Shown here in pieces: positions 36,222 through 47,263 of a DNA stretch of 64,000 nucleotides. This DNA comes from Adiantum capillus-veneris (taxonomy: Eukaryota > Streptophyta > Polypodiopsida > Polypodiales > Pteridaceae). Location of the stretch: NCBI GenBank assembly GCA_014529385.2, contig CM043944.1, forward strand, positions 94,258,476 through 94,322,475, in the 5' to 3' direction. Numbering within the stretch: the first letter of the stretch is position 1; each line of letters begins with the position of its first letter. The translations under genes were made by a program, and so were the position numbers. The notes under the pieces were generated by a model. It was not told the DNA's origin. It made no database searches and saw nothing but the letters and a program-made list of their open reading frames with translations.

Positions 36222-36597
36222 TTCGTGGTGTAGTGGTGAGAACTTTGGACTTTGAATACAACGACCTGGTTTTGGATCCCACTGAGACCTTCCTGCTGGA
36301 GTGGTTAAGGAAGCCATTCCAAGATTAATATTGGCAAGGTGAGAGTTCAAACCCTTATCCTTCTTTAAGGATCGGAAGGGATTCCTTTGAAACGGTATGG
36401 AGGTTAAAGGGCCGACGACGATCAAGGCTAAGGAGCCAAGAGGGATAACCCATCCGGTTTCATTCTCTCTTCTGCGAGAATTGCTAGTGTTTGATTTGCA
36501 CAAGGGGCCTTCGGAGAGGAAGGGGTGAATGATTGTTAATAGCTTTTTGGTTTTAACCCTTCGACAATGGGCGTCCAGCCATTCTTCTTTTTTTAAA
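36222..36597 (+). mobile_element. tRNA-derived SINE, apparently with two tRNA-like heads
   Basis: Near 36226-36285 TGGTGTAGTGGTGAG (A box) and GGTTTTGGATCCC (B box) have tRNA-like spacing. A second pair, AGTGGTTAAGGAAGC and GAGAGTTCAAACCC, follows at 36299-36355. The unit ends in a T-rich tail (TTCTTTTTTTAAAA, 36586-36598), as in plant SINEs. The target duplication was not resolved. Confidence 0.55.
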
Positions 36598-36599
36598 AG

Positions 36600-37228
36600 C
36601 CTCACCTTTTAAAGCAAAAGGTATGAAAAGCAAGGCATGCGGTGAGCAGGGACGACAATGACAGCGTCGAGCAGCAATCTTAGGAGATGGCGGCCATTGT
36701 GAATGTTTTTGTACTTCATGTCTGAAGGCAAACTTGATCCCAAGGCCAGGGCAACCTGTATGATGTTGGTTTTGCTTGTTTTTGCGATGGTTGATAGTGA
36801 AGCCTTTTTCTTGCCAAAGATGGGTTCCCACGCCCACTCGGATAGAGATTGGTTATCAAGGCTTAGAGTGTGTACATAGGTGGGCCTTCTCACAGCCGTG
36901 GAGAGCGAAAAATCTTAATATTTCCTTAGCTCTTGGGTTGATTTCCTTTGCTTCTTGTCGGCTTGATTGCTTCTTCAGCTTAGGGTGGGTTCTTATTGTC
37001 CTATTTACAAAGGAGCCATAGTGGCTTATTTCTAAAATACTGTGCTAGGATAAAATGATTGAGAGAATTACTATTTGCCGATGCCTCCTTGTCAACTTCC
37101 AGAGTTCCAATCTACAAACCATCATGCACTCACTGTTAGTAAAATTCAAAAAGACAATACATAATTAACCATTAAGCTAGCGATTCCAATTGCAATTAAC
37201 TACGTGCAACAGGAGGGGGCACATTCTT

Positions 37229-37264
<36 letters not shown>

Positions 37265-37525
37265 TTCCCATACATATAAATATATGTATAGTATATCTGC
37301 ACGACATGAATTTCAATCTACTCAAAGCAATGATGAGGGTGGTCATGATATCAATGGCAATGATGAGGGCGACCTAGACATCAATGAGGGTGACCGCCAC
37401 GTCAATGGGCATCATGACGATTTGTGAGAAGCTCATAAATAAGAACCACTTGTGTTTTCATAATTGTCTGTGTGATTTGAGTGTGCATCCCTATCTTTTG
37501 TGACATATTTCTTAGTCATTTAGCC
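36600..37525. other. No convincing gene; CA microsatellite and an acidic minisatellite
   Basis: Short ORFs on both strands show no family match. A CA run lies at 37230-37261. At 37325-37425 a 21-33 base repeat reads in one frame as NDEGGHDINGNDEGDLDINEG. This could be an upstream exon of the following broken gene or just a minisatellite. Confidence 0.45.
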
Positions 37526-38460
37526 ATGTCATCCACAATGGACCCTTTCCATATTGAAATTGAAGAGGAGGTACCTTGCTCTTAGGAAATTCCAAACGAC
37601 AATCTATCTCATTTACTTTACTGTATTGGCCTCCATCATCGTGAAGCAAAAATCAAGCCAATGTTTTATCCGGAGTTCTTATTGCAAGAATGGATAGCTA
37701 TCAAGCATCAATTCCTTGCAAAATTTGAGCACACCACTCAGCAACAAAATGCTAGCGGCACGGTTGAGATGCAGGGAATATGCTTTGTGCATATGAAGGA
37801 CATAAGTTTTGTTCACTCAAAGAAACACATCTTCTCAAAGAGTCGGTTGAAGCTTCCGATGCATATATGAAGAAATGGCATCAAATGCACCATGCATAAT
37901 TGTAGATGTCAAATGATTGAATACTATGCAGGTTTCATTCTATACTTGCACTTAATTTTGGAAGAGCATGTGGATGTAGCAGAGCACGCACAGGGCAATG
38001 GTCAATCTGCCAGGGGTGACAAGTTGGTGCCTTGTAGGCTTTGGAGGGTGTACAACTTCCGGAAGGCCCTTCCTACCATCCTGATTGGTGAGTTGCAATA
38101 TGTAATGCTCAATGATATCATGGAGCTTTTTGACTTGCAAGAGCAATCTTGCCTCGCCATAGTGGCACAAAATCTAGAAGAGAATTATGGCATCATAGAC
38201 GGTGAGCTCACGACAAGTACTATGTGATAGATTCCCATGTGTCAGAAGGTGAGTTTCTAGATCTAGCAAGTGCACTTGCAAAGATCTACAATGATGTAGC
38301 TAGGTGTGAGGAGGTGACACTTCCAATGGAAAAGGAATTAAAGGTAGTATAAGAAACTCTAGGAATAACACTGGCATGGGAAAAAGAAATTCTCAACGTC
38401 CTCATCGGCCTCAACATTCAGGGCACCAAGCAAAGTGGACAGTGCCGTTAACTTATGGAA
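37526..38460 (+). pseudogene. Decayed paralogue of the facing gene at 56.0-57.6 kb
   Basis: From ATG at 37526 one frame reaches 38227 with stops near 37592 and 37868. It then shifts frame near 38210 and goes on to about 38340 (VIDSHVSEGEFLDLASALAKIY). The segment PTILIGELQYVMLNDIMELFDLQ aligns without gaps to SSVLVDGEEYVFLHDLEKAFGLR of the gene on the minus strand near 56.9 kb, with the same hydrophobic spacing and a shared Cys-Leu just after. Function is unknown. It converges on the transposase relic at 39.2-41.5 kb, as its paralogue does at 50-57 kb. Confidence 0.6.
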
Positions 38461-39210
38461 CGATGCACTACTTGAGGAAGATGAAAATCAGAAGGTGAAG
38501 TTTTCTTTTCTTTTGCAGCTGTGTATGGATTAGTGCTTCTTTTATATGTAATAATCCTTGCTATTAATCGCTTGCAGTTGGTTGTTTATGAGGATAAATT
38601 AATTTCTCATCCTCGCGCATGAGGCATGGGAGACTTAGGAAAGAATTCCTCCTTCAGCCAATATTCAAAGTGTTTGAGCTATCCAAGTATTTTGGTCTTC
38701 CATTCCTCCTTCTCTAATGATAAAAATGAGCTACCTTTGATGACCTTGAAGACCCTATCAAGATGGCACCCTCATCAAATGAAATTCAAAAAAGATTATG
38801 CTTTTGGAGAAGCAAGCAACAATAACAATGTTCGATCAAGGCCTCGGCGTGTATGGCTTGAGGATTCACTAATTTTTGACACAACCAGCATATGGTCTAG
38901 CATGTGAAATCATAGACCCTGGCCAATTATTGGAGTATAATAAGAACACTTTATTTTGCAAAAAGTGGATAGTCCTAGCTTCTACAAAAGAAACCCCCCA
39001 TGCTGAAATAAAGACTAAGACAATAGTGCCCAACCTGAATGTGCCGCCGATGAAAGAAGCTGACCATTGTTGTGTCCATCAAGAGACTAAGGCAAGATTA
39101 GGAGAATCACTCACACAAGGCCAAAAGTCCAGAATACTTTGTAGCATTTCCCAAGGAAGAGGACTGAACAAGCTCCAATGTATATTTCTAATGCAACAAA
39201 AAGGATTACA
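38461..39210. other. Intergenic part between the two convergent relics
   Basis: Short open stretches (38626-38907 and 38876-39210, plus strand) may be further exons of the gene on the left; neither matches a family I know. No histone-like sequence is visible on the minus strand here, unlike the equivalent position in the 50-57 kb unit. Confidence 0.4.
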
Positions 39211-41480
39211 TCATTTTTCTCGTTTTTTTGTAAAATTAATAACAATGTTGAAAAGTGAGATTACATCGTCATTGGATGATAGAAAGAGTTCTTGTAGGGA
39301 CTTGCTATCTTTAAGAGCTCTTAGAAAAGTTGTGACTGAGCTGTCCAAATCTTTCCCATGTGCTCTTTTTGTAGCTTCCACTCTACATGTCGTATTGCAA
39401 CAATAGATGATGCCTCCCATATTTCCTTCTTTCAATGTTTGCTCACTGCATGGCCAATGTGAATGTGTTTGCCTTGTTCTTTGCAGTGTGATTTGTGCAT
39501 AAGTTTGCGATAAGTCCATTGATGTCGTTCCTCCAAGATATTGGCTTTGTCTACACCACCTCCATGGTGGGTGTGGATGAAATAACTAGTACGATCTTGA
39601 TAGTGAGTTTTCTACATGCCTTGGGTAGACCAGCTAGCCAAGCTGCCATACTACATAGCAAACTAGCGCATGTAGTTGCATATAATGTGATGCATCAAAT
39701 ATCAAAAAATTACTAACTATATCATATGATGAGTTATGTGTTGATTTGTCCATGCAGATATGAAAAACTTGTGGAAGTCTCCAAATCCTCTTGAAAATGT
39801 GTATACTCAGCATCACTCCATGTATTGAGCTCACAAAATTTGAATATCTCATCTAAGATTTTTTGCACATTTGCCTTATGAGTCCTTGTTTCACCGTTGT
39901 CTACGTGGTCAACCACTACATTTTGCATATTTTTCCACCTATTGTATCTCAATGCTTGTCTTTCTCATGCACTTTGGATTTTACTCTATCTACCACTTGT
40001 CGGCATGGACAGGAAGAGATGAGCTTTCACACAACCAATAGAGAGATTCTTCGGAACATCGCGATCATTCTTGGACCTCTTCTCATCTTGCTCTTTCTTT
40101 ACATGCCCTTCATGCAGACCCATATTTGAGAAAACTGTCTTCAGAGCTAAGATAGCCCTCTGCTTTGCAGGTACAGGCCAAGTGGTCCAAGCAAAACAAA
40201 TGTAGAGAATCATGAGTTTCTCAATGATCCTACAAAGTGCATGCACCATGCATATGTGAACCCTAGCTAGTCGGATGTCAGACACTGGCCAAGAGTTAGG
40301 GTCATGTAGGTGCTTATTCGGTGCTCTCCTCCAATATCGTTTGCAAGGCTATGGACTTCTCCCATGGAGTATACGCAAGGGCTTTTGCTTGTTTCTCCTT
40401 TGGAGACATTGTACATACACTTCAAGGTCTTCAAATCTTTAGCCATATGCCACTCCACTGTGTAGCCAAAAACATCAAGTGTCTTTCCATTTCTCTGTTC
40501 ACTTATTACTTCAAGGATGCTTGTTTGATGAAAAACCCAATTCAGTATATCAAAGTTCTCTGCAGGTACCTATAATAGAGATATTTAGTTAGCTCAACTA
40601 CACACACAAAAGTGAGCTATCCAGGATAATCATTTTGTGAGCACGCCTTGAATGTGGTAAGAAGAAATTTATTATTTTTAGATAGCACACTAAAGTTTCT
40701 AGGATCTTCAGCTGCAATGGTTTCATCCTCTGCTCTCTTCATAAGTGTTATTGTGACTCACTCAACCTTACTCTCCTTCACAAGCTCCCACTCATCCAGT
40801 CTAATCACAAAATTAAGAGTGCCATTGCATTTTTGGGGTGTATTTTCAAACAGTTGTACAATGTATGTTTTCATAGTGATCAAATAATAAAAAATATCAT
40901 TGTACTTGTCATAAACCACTTCCTCCATTGATGGCAATGTATATGTTGATTGGATGCAGAAAGGGCTCCCCAACGTTTGGAGCACCTCCTCATTGACATG
41001 CCATGTTGTCTCTGAATGGATAAATGGTTTAGCTGTAGTATGTGCTACCTTGTTTTTGCATGGACCTAAAAAGGATAGAGTTCAGTACGTTGAGTCCCCT
41101 TATAGTGTGAGAGCGTTGCACATAAAATTACATACGTGAAAATTGCAAAATATCCTTGATTTGATATACCAGCTTCATCCAAAATAAATTGACCATCCTG
41201 TGCAAGAAGCTGATTCTCTTTCAAAATATTGTCAAGCTATTTGGTGATGATCTTGCCACAGTTCTTGTTGTTCAATATCCCAACAATATTTTTTTGATTC
41301 AATATGAGGCTGTATGGAGCAGACAAAGTGAGTGTGCTATGCTCGACATCCTGCTCGGGGTTATGCACAAAAGTTGTATAAATTCAAGATTTTCTAAAAA
41401 TTCACATGTACTCGTAAAAATGAATAATTATTAGATTAGCGTAAGCTAAATTTTGAATTGTGAAAGAAAGGAAAGGACTA
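39211..41480 (-). pseudogene. Decayed paralogue of the probable DDE transposase at 50.8-53.8 kb
   Basis: Minus-strand exon-like pieces match the 50.8-53.8 kb gene in the same order. FILDEAGISNQGYFAIF (about 41200) matches QACDEAGISTKADQAIF. NFVIRLDEWELVKES (40985-40758 segment) matches AFVLKLDECQIVKGR. FGYTVEWHMAKDLKTLKC (about 40460) matches FGSYDVEWHLGGDLKTIKC. VHICMVHALCRIIEKL (40285-39986) matches VHFCTLHAFMRIFDRL. NMGLHEGHV matches NSIGCHGGNV. Stops, frameshifts and lost splice sites are frequent. The last C-terminal stretch (39519-39211) is poorly conserved. The first acidic residue of the proposed triad is kept (LDEW). Confidence 0.75.
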
Positions 41481-41834
41481 AAGAAGCAGTTTTCAAAAAA
41501 ATGCAATAAGTAGAAATCGAGAGAAAAACTTTTAAAAAACTCAAAATAGTACTAAGCTTAGTGTGTGGGAGAGAGGAGATTCCAAAGTCTATAGCCCTTC
41601 AACATCAGATATTTTTTTGAATGTTTCTAAAATTCAACACGTCGTAATGTGTGCGGTAATAGCAGCTGTAGCAGGCACGATAATAGTTGCAATAATATCT
41701 ACGATGAAATTAGGAGCCCTTAAAAAAGAAGCAGATCAAGGTGTGCCACATTTTTTGGCATACTTTGCTCTATTCATCTCCCCAGCATCACACCTCTAGC
41801 CAAAACCTCTCCCATCTCTCCCTCGCAACACTCC

Positions 41835-41846
41835 CCCTACCCCCCC

Positions 41847-41895
<49 letters not shown>

Positions 41896-41925
41896 AACAC
41901 ACACACACACACACACACACAAGAT
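41835..41925. repeat. Poly-C, TC and CA compound microsatellite
   Basis: About 18 C, then about 20 TC units, then about 13 CA units. A second poly-C run is at 42044-42058. Confidence 0.97.
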
Positions 41926-42204
41926 CTCTTAGGAGGGTGCTCAACCACAAAGAACGAATAAGGTTCTACCATAGTGGAAGCTTGACTGTAAGGAGATTCA
42001 AGCGAGAAGAAGCAAAGAGGCGAGTTTTTTCACAACAACAATCCCCCCCCCCCCCCCTCTTCTCCTATTGTTTTACACACACACAAGATCCAAAGTAAAT
42101 ATCACCTTTTGCATGATCCCTGTCTTGGTTGCTTGTGGTTTGTTTGTCCTCTTTGCTTGTGGTTTGATTGCTTGAGGTGTGTGTGAGATTAATGTGTGAG
42201 AGAG

Positions 42205-42406
42205 AGGAAAATAGAAGAAGGAAAAGATTGCTTGATTAATGTAGTTAATGTTTTATGATTATAGTGAAGGAGAGAAAAAAAAAAAAGGAAAATAGAAGAA
42301 GGAAAAGGTTGCTTGATTAATGTAGGTAATGTTTTATGATTATAGTGAAGGAGAGAAAAAAAGAGAGGAAGGAAAAGATTGCTTGATTAATGTAGCTTGA
42401 TGTTGA

Positions 42407-42438
<32 letters not shown>

Positions 42439-42490
42439 CAAAAGAGAAGGAGGAAAAGATTTCTTGATTAATGTAGGTTAATGTTTAATT
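42205..42490. repeat. Tandem repeat of about 80 bp
   Basis: Four copies of GGAAAAGATTGCTTGATTAATGTAG and flanking sequence, separated by A/G-rich runs and a TA/GA microsatellite (42408-42438). No gene. Confidence 0.8.
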
Positions 42491-42644
42491 GAGTTTAAAA
42501 AATGCTAAGTTAAAAAATAACTAAATGAGTTGAAAGGAAAAAGTATAGATACACACACAAAAAATAGAGTTAATTTAAAGAGATTTTGGATTAAAAAAGT
42601 GAGATTTTTTAGTACATTAAAAGGGGGAAAATGAAGGGAAAAGG

Positions 42645-43720
42645 GAGTGGTATCGTAAGTTCCACTCATTTATGCTCTCTCAGGGTTACAAAAGGAGTGA
42701 TGTAGGGCATTGTCTCTACACTAAGCAAGCTAAAGATGATAGTTTGCTAATTTGATCCTTTATGTGGATGACATGTTGATTGTCAGAAAAAGGATTGATG
42801 AAATTTCAGCCTTAAAGCAAATATTGCATGCAAATTTTGACATGAAGGACATGGCTGAGGCAAGCAATATACTTGGCATGTGTATTCAATGAGACAAATG
42901 GTAAAAGTTGCTTTATTTCTCTCAAAAAGAGTACATTGACAAAGTGCTCAAGCGTTTCAATATGGAGAGGGGAAAGGCATTGAGTACTCCATTGCCTCCA
43001 TATATGAAACTCTCTAAAAAAAACTGCCCGAAGTCTGATGTGGAAAAGGCTGAAATGGCTAAAGTGCCATATTCATCTGTAGTTGAGAGTTTGATGTATG
43101 CCATGATTGCCACACGTTCAAAGATTGCTTTTGTAGTGGGAGTGGTTAGCAAGTATATGTCAACTTGAACCTAAGCAAGAAACATTGGGAGGTATTGAAA
43201 GGGGTTATGAGGTACTTGAATGGTACAAAGTACATGTGCATTTTCTTTGGAAGCCAAGAAGCACGTGTAATGGGTTACATAGATGCTGATTATGTCGGAG
43301 ATACGTATAAGAGAAGGTCTACTTCAGGCTATGTTTCCACATACACTGGAGGTGCAGTCTCATGGTGATCTCAATTGCAGCATTGTGTCACCTTATCCAC
43401 TACGGAAGCTGAGTATTTGCAGCATCAGAGGCTCTCAAGGAATCTGTATGGCTTACTCATCTAGTGGGAGACTTGGGGATCAATCTTGAGATGCTAGTGC
43501 TACATTGTGATAGCCAAAATGCTATATACAATTGGCAAAGAACCTAGTGGTTCATGCGAAGAAAAAGCATGTGGATGTGAAGTATCACTTCATGCATGAA
43601 GTGTTGAATATTAAGTGGATGCGGCTTGCGAAAGTTCACACCATTGAGAATCCTCTATATCTTCTTACCAAAGGGCTTCACTCGAAGCAGTTTGCACACT
43701 GTAGGTCCTTGGGTAGATGA
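42645..43720 (+). pseudogene. Copia RT/RNase H fragment (same family as the element at 59-64 kb)
   Basis: Plus-strand frames follow the copia RT C-terminus (LILYVDDMLIV near 42753, DMKDMAEASNILGM) and RNase H (EYIDKVLKRFNMERGKAL, KRRSTSGYVSTYTGGAVSW, KKKHVDVKYHFMHEV, ENPLYLLTKGL). The sequence is close to the minus-strand element at 59534-61207. Several stops and frameshifts are present. The N-terminal half is missing. Confidence 0.9.
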
Positions 43721-43792
43721 GTAGATGCTCTTCATACTCTATATGTACATATCAACATAATCATCTCATTGCTTAAAGGCACATTGGCCTTT

Positions 43793-44200
43793 AAGTGGGA
43801 GGTCATTGAGGTGGTAAATCCCAATGCACCAACCCCAAGTGGGTAGGCGATCGGACACCATTCTTTCTTTGCAGTCTATCTAATAACAGGTCTCAAAACC
43901 TAGTCATGATTGTGACAAGGAGTCCATCTTGTGTGTGCCTCTCTTCTCCTCTCTTGCTCTCCATCATTGCACTCTTCCCTCATGCTGCTCTTGTGCGTCC
44001 TTCATATGATAGTGACACATCATGGTAGAAGTTGAAAGTGAAACTCTAGTCAACAACTTGGAATTTATCCTCCCATTTTTGGATTCCAAAATTCATGTTA
44101 CCCATTTCAGAATGCAAAACCATTTTCTCTCTCTATGTCATGTTATAGCACATAAAGTTGACCTCAAACTTCCCCCAATATGGTGATGTGTGTTCCATGG
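43793..44200 (+). repeat. Purine tract and start of a 3' LTR of the copia fragment
   Basis: AAGTGGGAGGT (43793-43803) is followed by TGAGGTGGTAAATCCCAATG at 43807, resembling the purine tract and LTR start of the other copy (59444 downwards). The end was not determined. Confidence 0.5.
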
Positions 44201-45965
44201 TGTTGAGAGGTACAATTAGAAAAGGGAATTGCTCTAGGGATTGATGTGGTAGTGGTGAATCATAGAGATGGATGCATGAGTCGTGCATTGAAGGGGGAGT
44301 AATGGACTATGGACATGTGTGTGCAAGTGGTGGGACATGGGGGACACGGGAGTAGGATATATGAGGGGAGTAGCTGGGAAAGAGACTATTGATGAGATGA
44401 TGGAAGAAGAGTGGAGTGAAGTGCTACTCCTACCTGTGTGGGTGTGAAACAAGATTCAAAGGAATGTAAGGAACCAAGTACCTCTAGGAAGTCTAAGATC
44501 ACTTTAGCTTTTGTTTCTATTCGACATCTCCCCTCACTGATTTTTCTAGAAACATTTTTCTAGATATCTTTGTTATCAAAAATTGAGATAACAAAGACTG
44601 ATTTTTCTTCTAGTCTAGTGTTTTTTTCTCAGTGGGTGCAGGAGATATCCAATTAATAAGGATAAATGGAAATGGATGCTACTCGCTTTGTCTACGTAAG
44701 CCTGGAAGTACTTTGTGTTCTTGTAAGAACCATTCATCAACCGATGTGGAATGAGTGCTATAAATGATGGTTGAGGTAGTATAGTATGGTTATGATTGTT
44801 GATGCAGTGAAAATATATGTGACACTATTTTTCCTAAAATTTTATTTTTTTGAAAAAATGGCCTTTAATTAAATCCCACTCAGTCGATGTATTATATAAG
44901 TTACCTTCTAAATGTTGCTACAATTCTAATTATCTTTTGGGCAATCATTAGAAACCTATCTAAATTGATTCTATGAGCCTAGGTTGGAGAAAATGAACTA
45001 AGTTGTGGTCAGTATGCACCAAATTTTGGGCCCCGATGCAAGCATGTAGTAACGATTGTGGATGGTTTTTTTTAAGGAGAATCTCCGCAGGTCTCGACTC
45101 TAAATGACGGCAAAAAAGCAAGAGGAAATGATTTTTTTTGTCTCTCTCCCCTCTTTCCAGGTGTTTGCCATGTGGAGAGTGATAAAGATATTTCTCTCTA
45201 TATTGTGTGTTGCTTCAAGTGCAAGAGCGTGGCAGGGATGGCGTTCAAGCATTGTCTTCCACTGTCACCTGCAATCTTCTCTCGAGCCTCACTCGCGACC
45301 AAGGCAGATGACGGTTGTGTTAGGGCCTCGACTGCGCTGTGAACATCGCACACAGGGGGGAGGGGTTGCTTTTTTCTTTTGCCAAAGAGGGGACAGGAGA
45401 GAGAATCTATGTAGATTCCACCAAACAAAAGTGGATCAGAGCAAATTCATTGTGAAATCCAATTTGGTAAAATCCTTTTCGTGAATTATTTACAATTGCC
45501 GTGAGTTTTGAGATATAGAGAAGAGGAGAGTAAAGCTTGCTTGCAATATGTTGTACTGCAATCCACATTTGCTAATGAGATTCATACCATGGCTTCATCT
45601 CGTGATGCTCTATGTTGTGTAAGTGTTTGTTAAGTGCTTGTGTCTGAAAACCTAAGAAGACCAATTTAGGAATAATGGAAAATATTCACAAATTTGCAAT
45701 TTGGATCCACATGAAGGAAGTTCTATGAGGTGTTGTTGTTGGTGTATGTATAATGTGGACTTGCGAACATGTTACTGTCGTTATTAGGTTACCATATAGT
45801 TCTAGCCCTTTACTTTCTTTGCTTAGTTTTCAAGCTGCGCACTGCCAAAAAGTTATTAGGTTACCATCTAAACTAACATATTATGGCGAAAGGGGTAGTC
45901 CTTTACACGTGGCAAAATTTGCGACATGAAATCTAAACTCCAAAATTGAGAAAAGCCCTTTTGCA
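44201..45965. other. No gene seen
   Basis: Non-coding, AT-rich. The only structure noted is a hairpin with perfect 11-base arms (TCTTTGTTATC / GATAACAAAGA) at 44567-44597. An ORF at 45104-45484 has no recognisable product and looks accidental. Confidence 0.5.
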
Positions 45966-45967
45966 CA

Positions 45968-46013
<46 letters not shown>
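45968..46013. repeat. GA microsatellite
   Basis: About 22 GA units. Confidence 0.97.
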
Positions 46014-46014
<1 letters not shown>

Positions 46015-46207
46015 CCGTCAAAGGCGACCGGCCGTACTAGTTTGAAAATATAGTACTAGCCCTTTCACTTCTTAGCTTGCCCACCACAAAAAGTTCGCTT
46101 ATGAAACTACTTGGGAAAAATTGGTTGTTTGAAACTTGAGGTAGAACCCTTTATTCTACGCTAACAGATGGAAACACCTTCAAATAAGCCTAGAAACTAG
46201 CAATGTG

Positions 46208-46431
46208 TGTATCATCTATAGTCCAATGAGAGCCACATTTGTGAAGCTAGTCAAAAAGGGCAAGAGTTTAGAGTCATGTATTTTCTCTGATACAAGTGTG
46301 ACGGATATCCGATGTGTACATCTATACCAACGAGAGCCACATTTGTGAAGCTAGTCAAAAAGGGCAAGAGTTTAGACTGGTGTGTTTTCTGTGATGGATG
46401 GGTGTGTAATCGTCTAGACCGGGTTTTTTTT

Positions 46432-46462
<31 letters not shown>

Positions 46463-46632
46463 GGGGATTTGTGAAGCTAGTCAAAAAGCACAAGAGTTTA
46501 GAGTCATGTGTTTTCTTTTATACAAAAGTGATGGATGGATGTGTATCATCTAGATCAATGAGAGCAACATTTGTAATAGAGAAAAGCACAAGAGTTTAGA
46601 GTCGTGTGCTTTCCTATATACAAATGTGATGG
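46208..46632. repeat. Tandem repeat of about 100-135 bp with a T/G homopolymer insertion
   Basis: Four copies of a unit containing CACATTTGTGAAGCTAGTC and AAGAGTTTAGAGTCATGTG (starting near 46228, 46331, 46467 and 46559). Between the second and third lies a run of about 19 T and 25 G (46425-46468). Confidence 0.85.
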
Positions 46633-46880
46633 ATGTCATCATGATGCGAGCTTGAATTCGGAGGAACAAGAAAACTCGAGGGCAATAGGACAAAAGTGGC
46701 ATTGTATGACAAGATGTACATGAAAGGGGGATAAAGGAGAGTCTTTGAAGACCATTTGTGATTGAGCTGGGCTACGTGGCTTTGAAAGCCATTTGTGCTT
46801 GAGGTAGTTACACAAGAAGAATTAGAATTTTTCTCATGTAGGAAAACAGAGTCTTTTCCAGTCTGTTTCTTACAATGAAT

Positions 46881-47035
46881 AACATCATGAGCTTCTGCTC
46901 GAGACATACCGCATACCTAGCTAGGTACGATTGGGGGTAGGGGACCACCGGCCCCCCCACCGGGCCGGCGGTCCCTTGCCCCCAATCGTACCTAGCTAGG
47001 TGTGGAGTGCCTCCCTCACAAAAGCTCATGATGTT
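46881..47035. repeat. Foldback element (long GC-rich hairpin)
   Basis: The core arms 46915-46955 and 46961-47001 are inverted copies of about 41 bases (ACCTAGCTAGGTACGATTGG...) with few mismatches and a 5-base loop. The similarity resumes at the outer ends (AACATCATGAGCTT at 46881, inverted at 47035). The flanking phrase TTTTCTCATGTAGGAAAACA (near 46831) also occurs near 14970. Confidence 0.85.
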
Positions 47036-47263
47036 GAGGTAAGTCACAATGTGGGAATTATTGTGAGAATTTGTCCAAAACTTCTTGTGAATTAGTCGCC
47101 TCAAATTTCCGATATTCCATGTTTCAAAGTAAGTTTTCTTGTGTAGGATATTATTAACTCGAAGAGCCTCACTAGGCTCAGCCGCTCAAGTGGAAACAAT
47201 GAGAGGCTCAACATAAGCATGAGCTTGCATCAAACGTAAGAGTAAAACACTACACTAAGGCTC

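Noticed and set aside
36226-36290. A functional tRNA gene
   Set aside because: A and B boxes are present, but the acceptor and anticodon stems do not pair and a SINE body follows.
39211-40985. A host multi-exon gene on the minus strand
   Set aside because: The pieces match the transposase at 50.8-53.8 kb in order, so it is an element relic.
45104-45484. 126-codon plus-strand ORF
   Set aside because: Low complexity at the start, no family resemblance, no context.
46312-46599. 95-codon ORF with a long Gly/Phe run
   Set aside because: It translates the T/G homopolymer and the tandem repeat.
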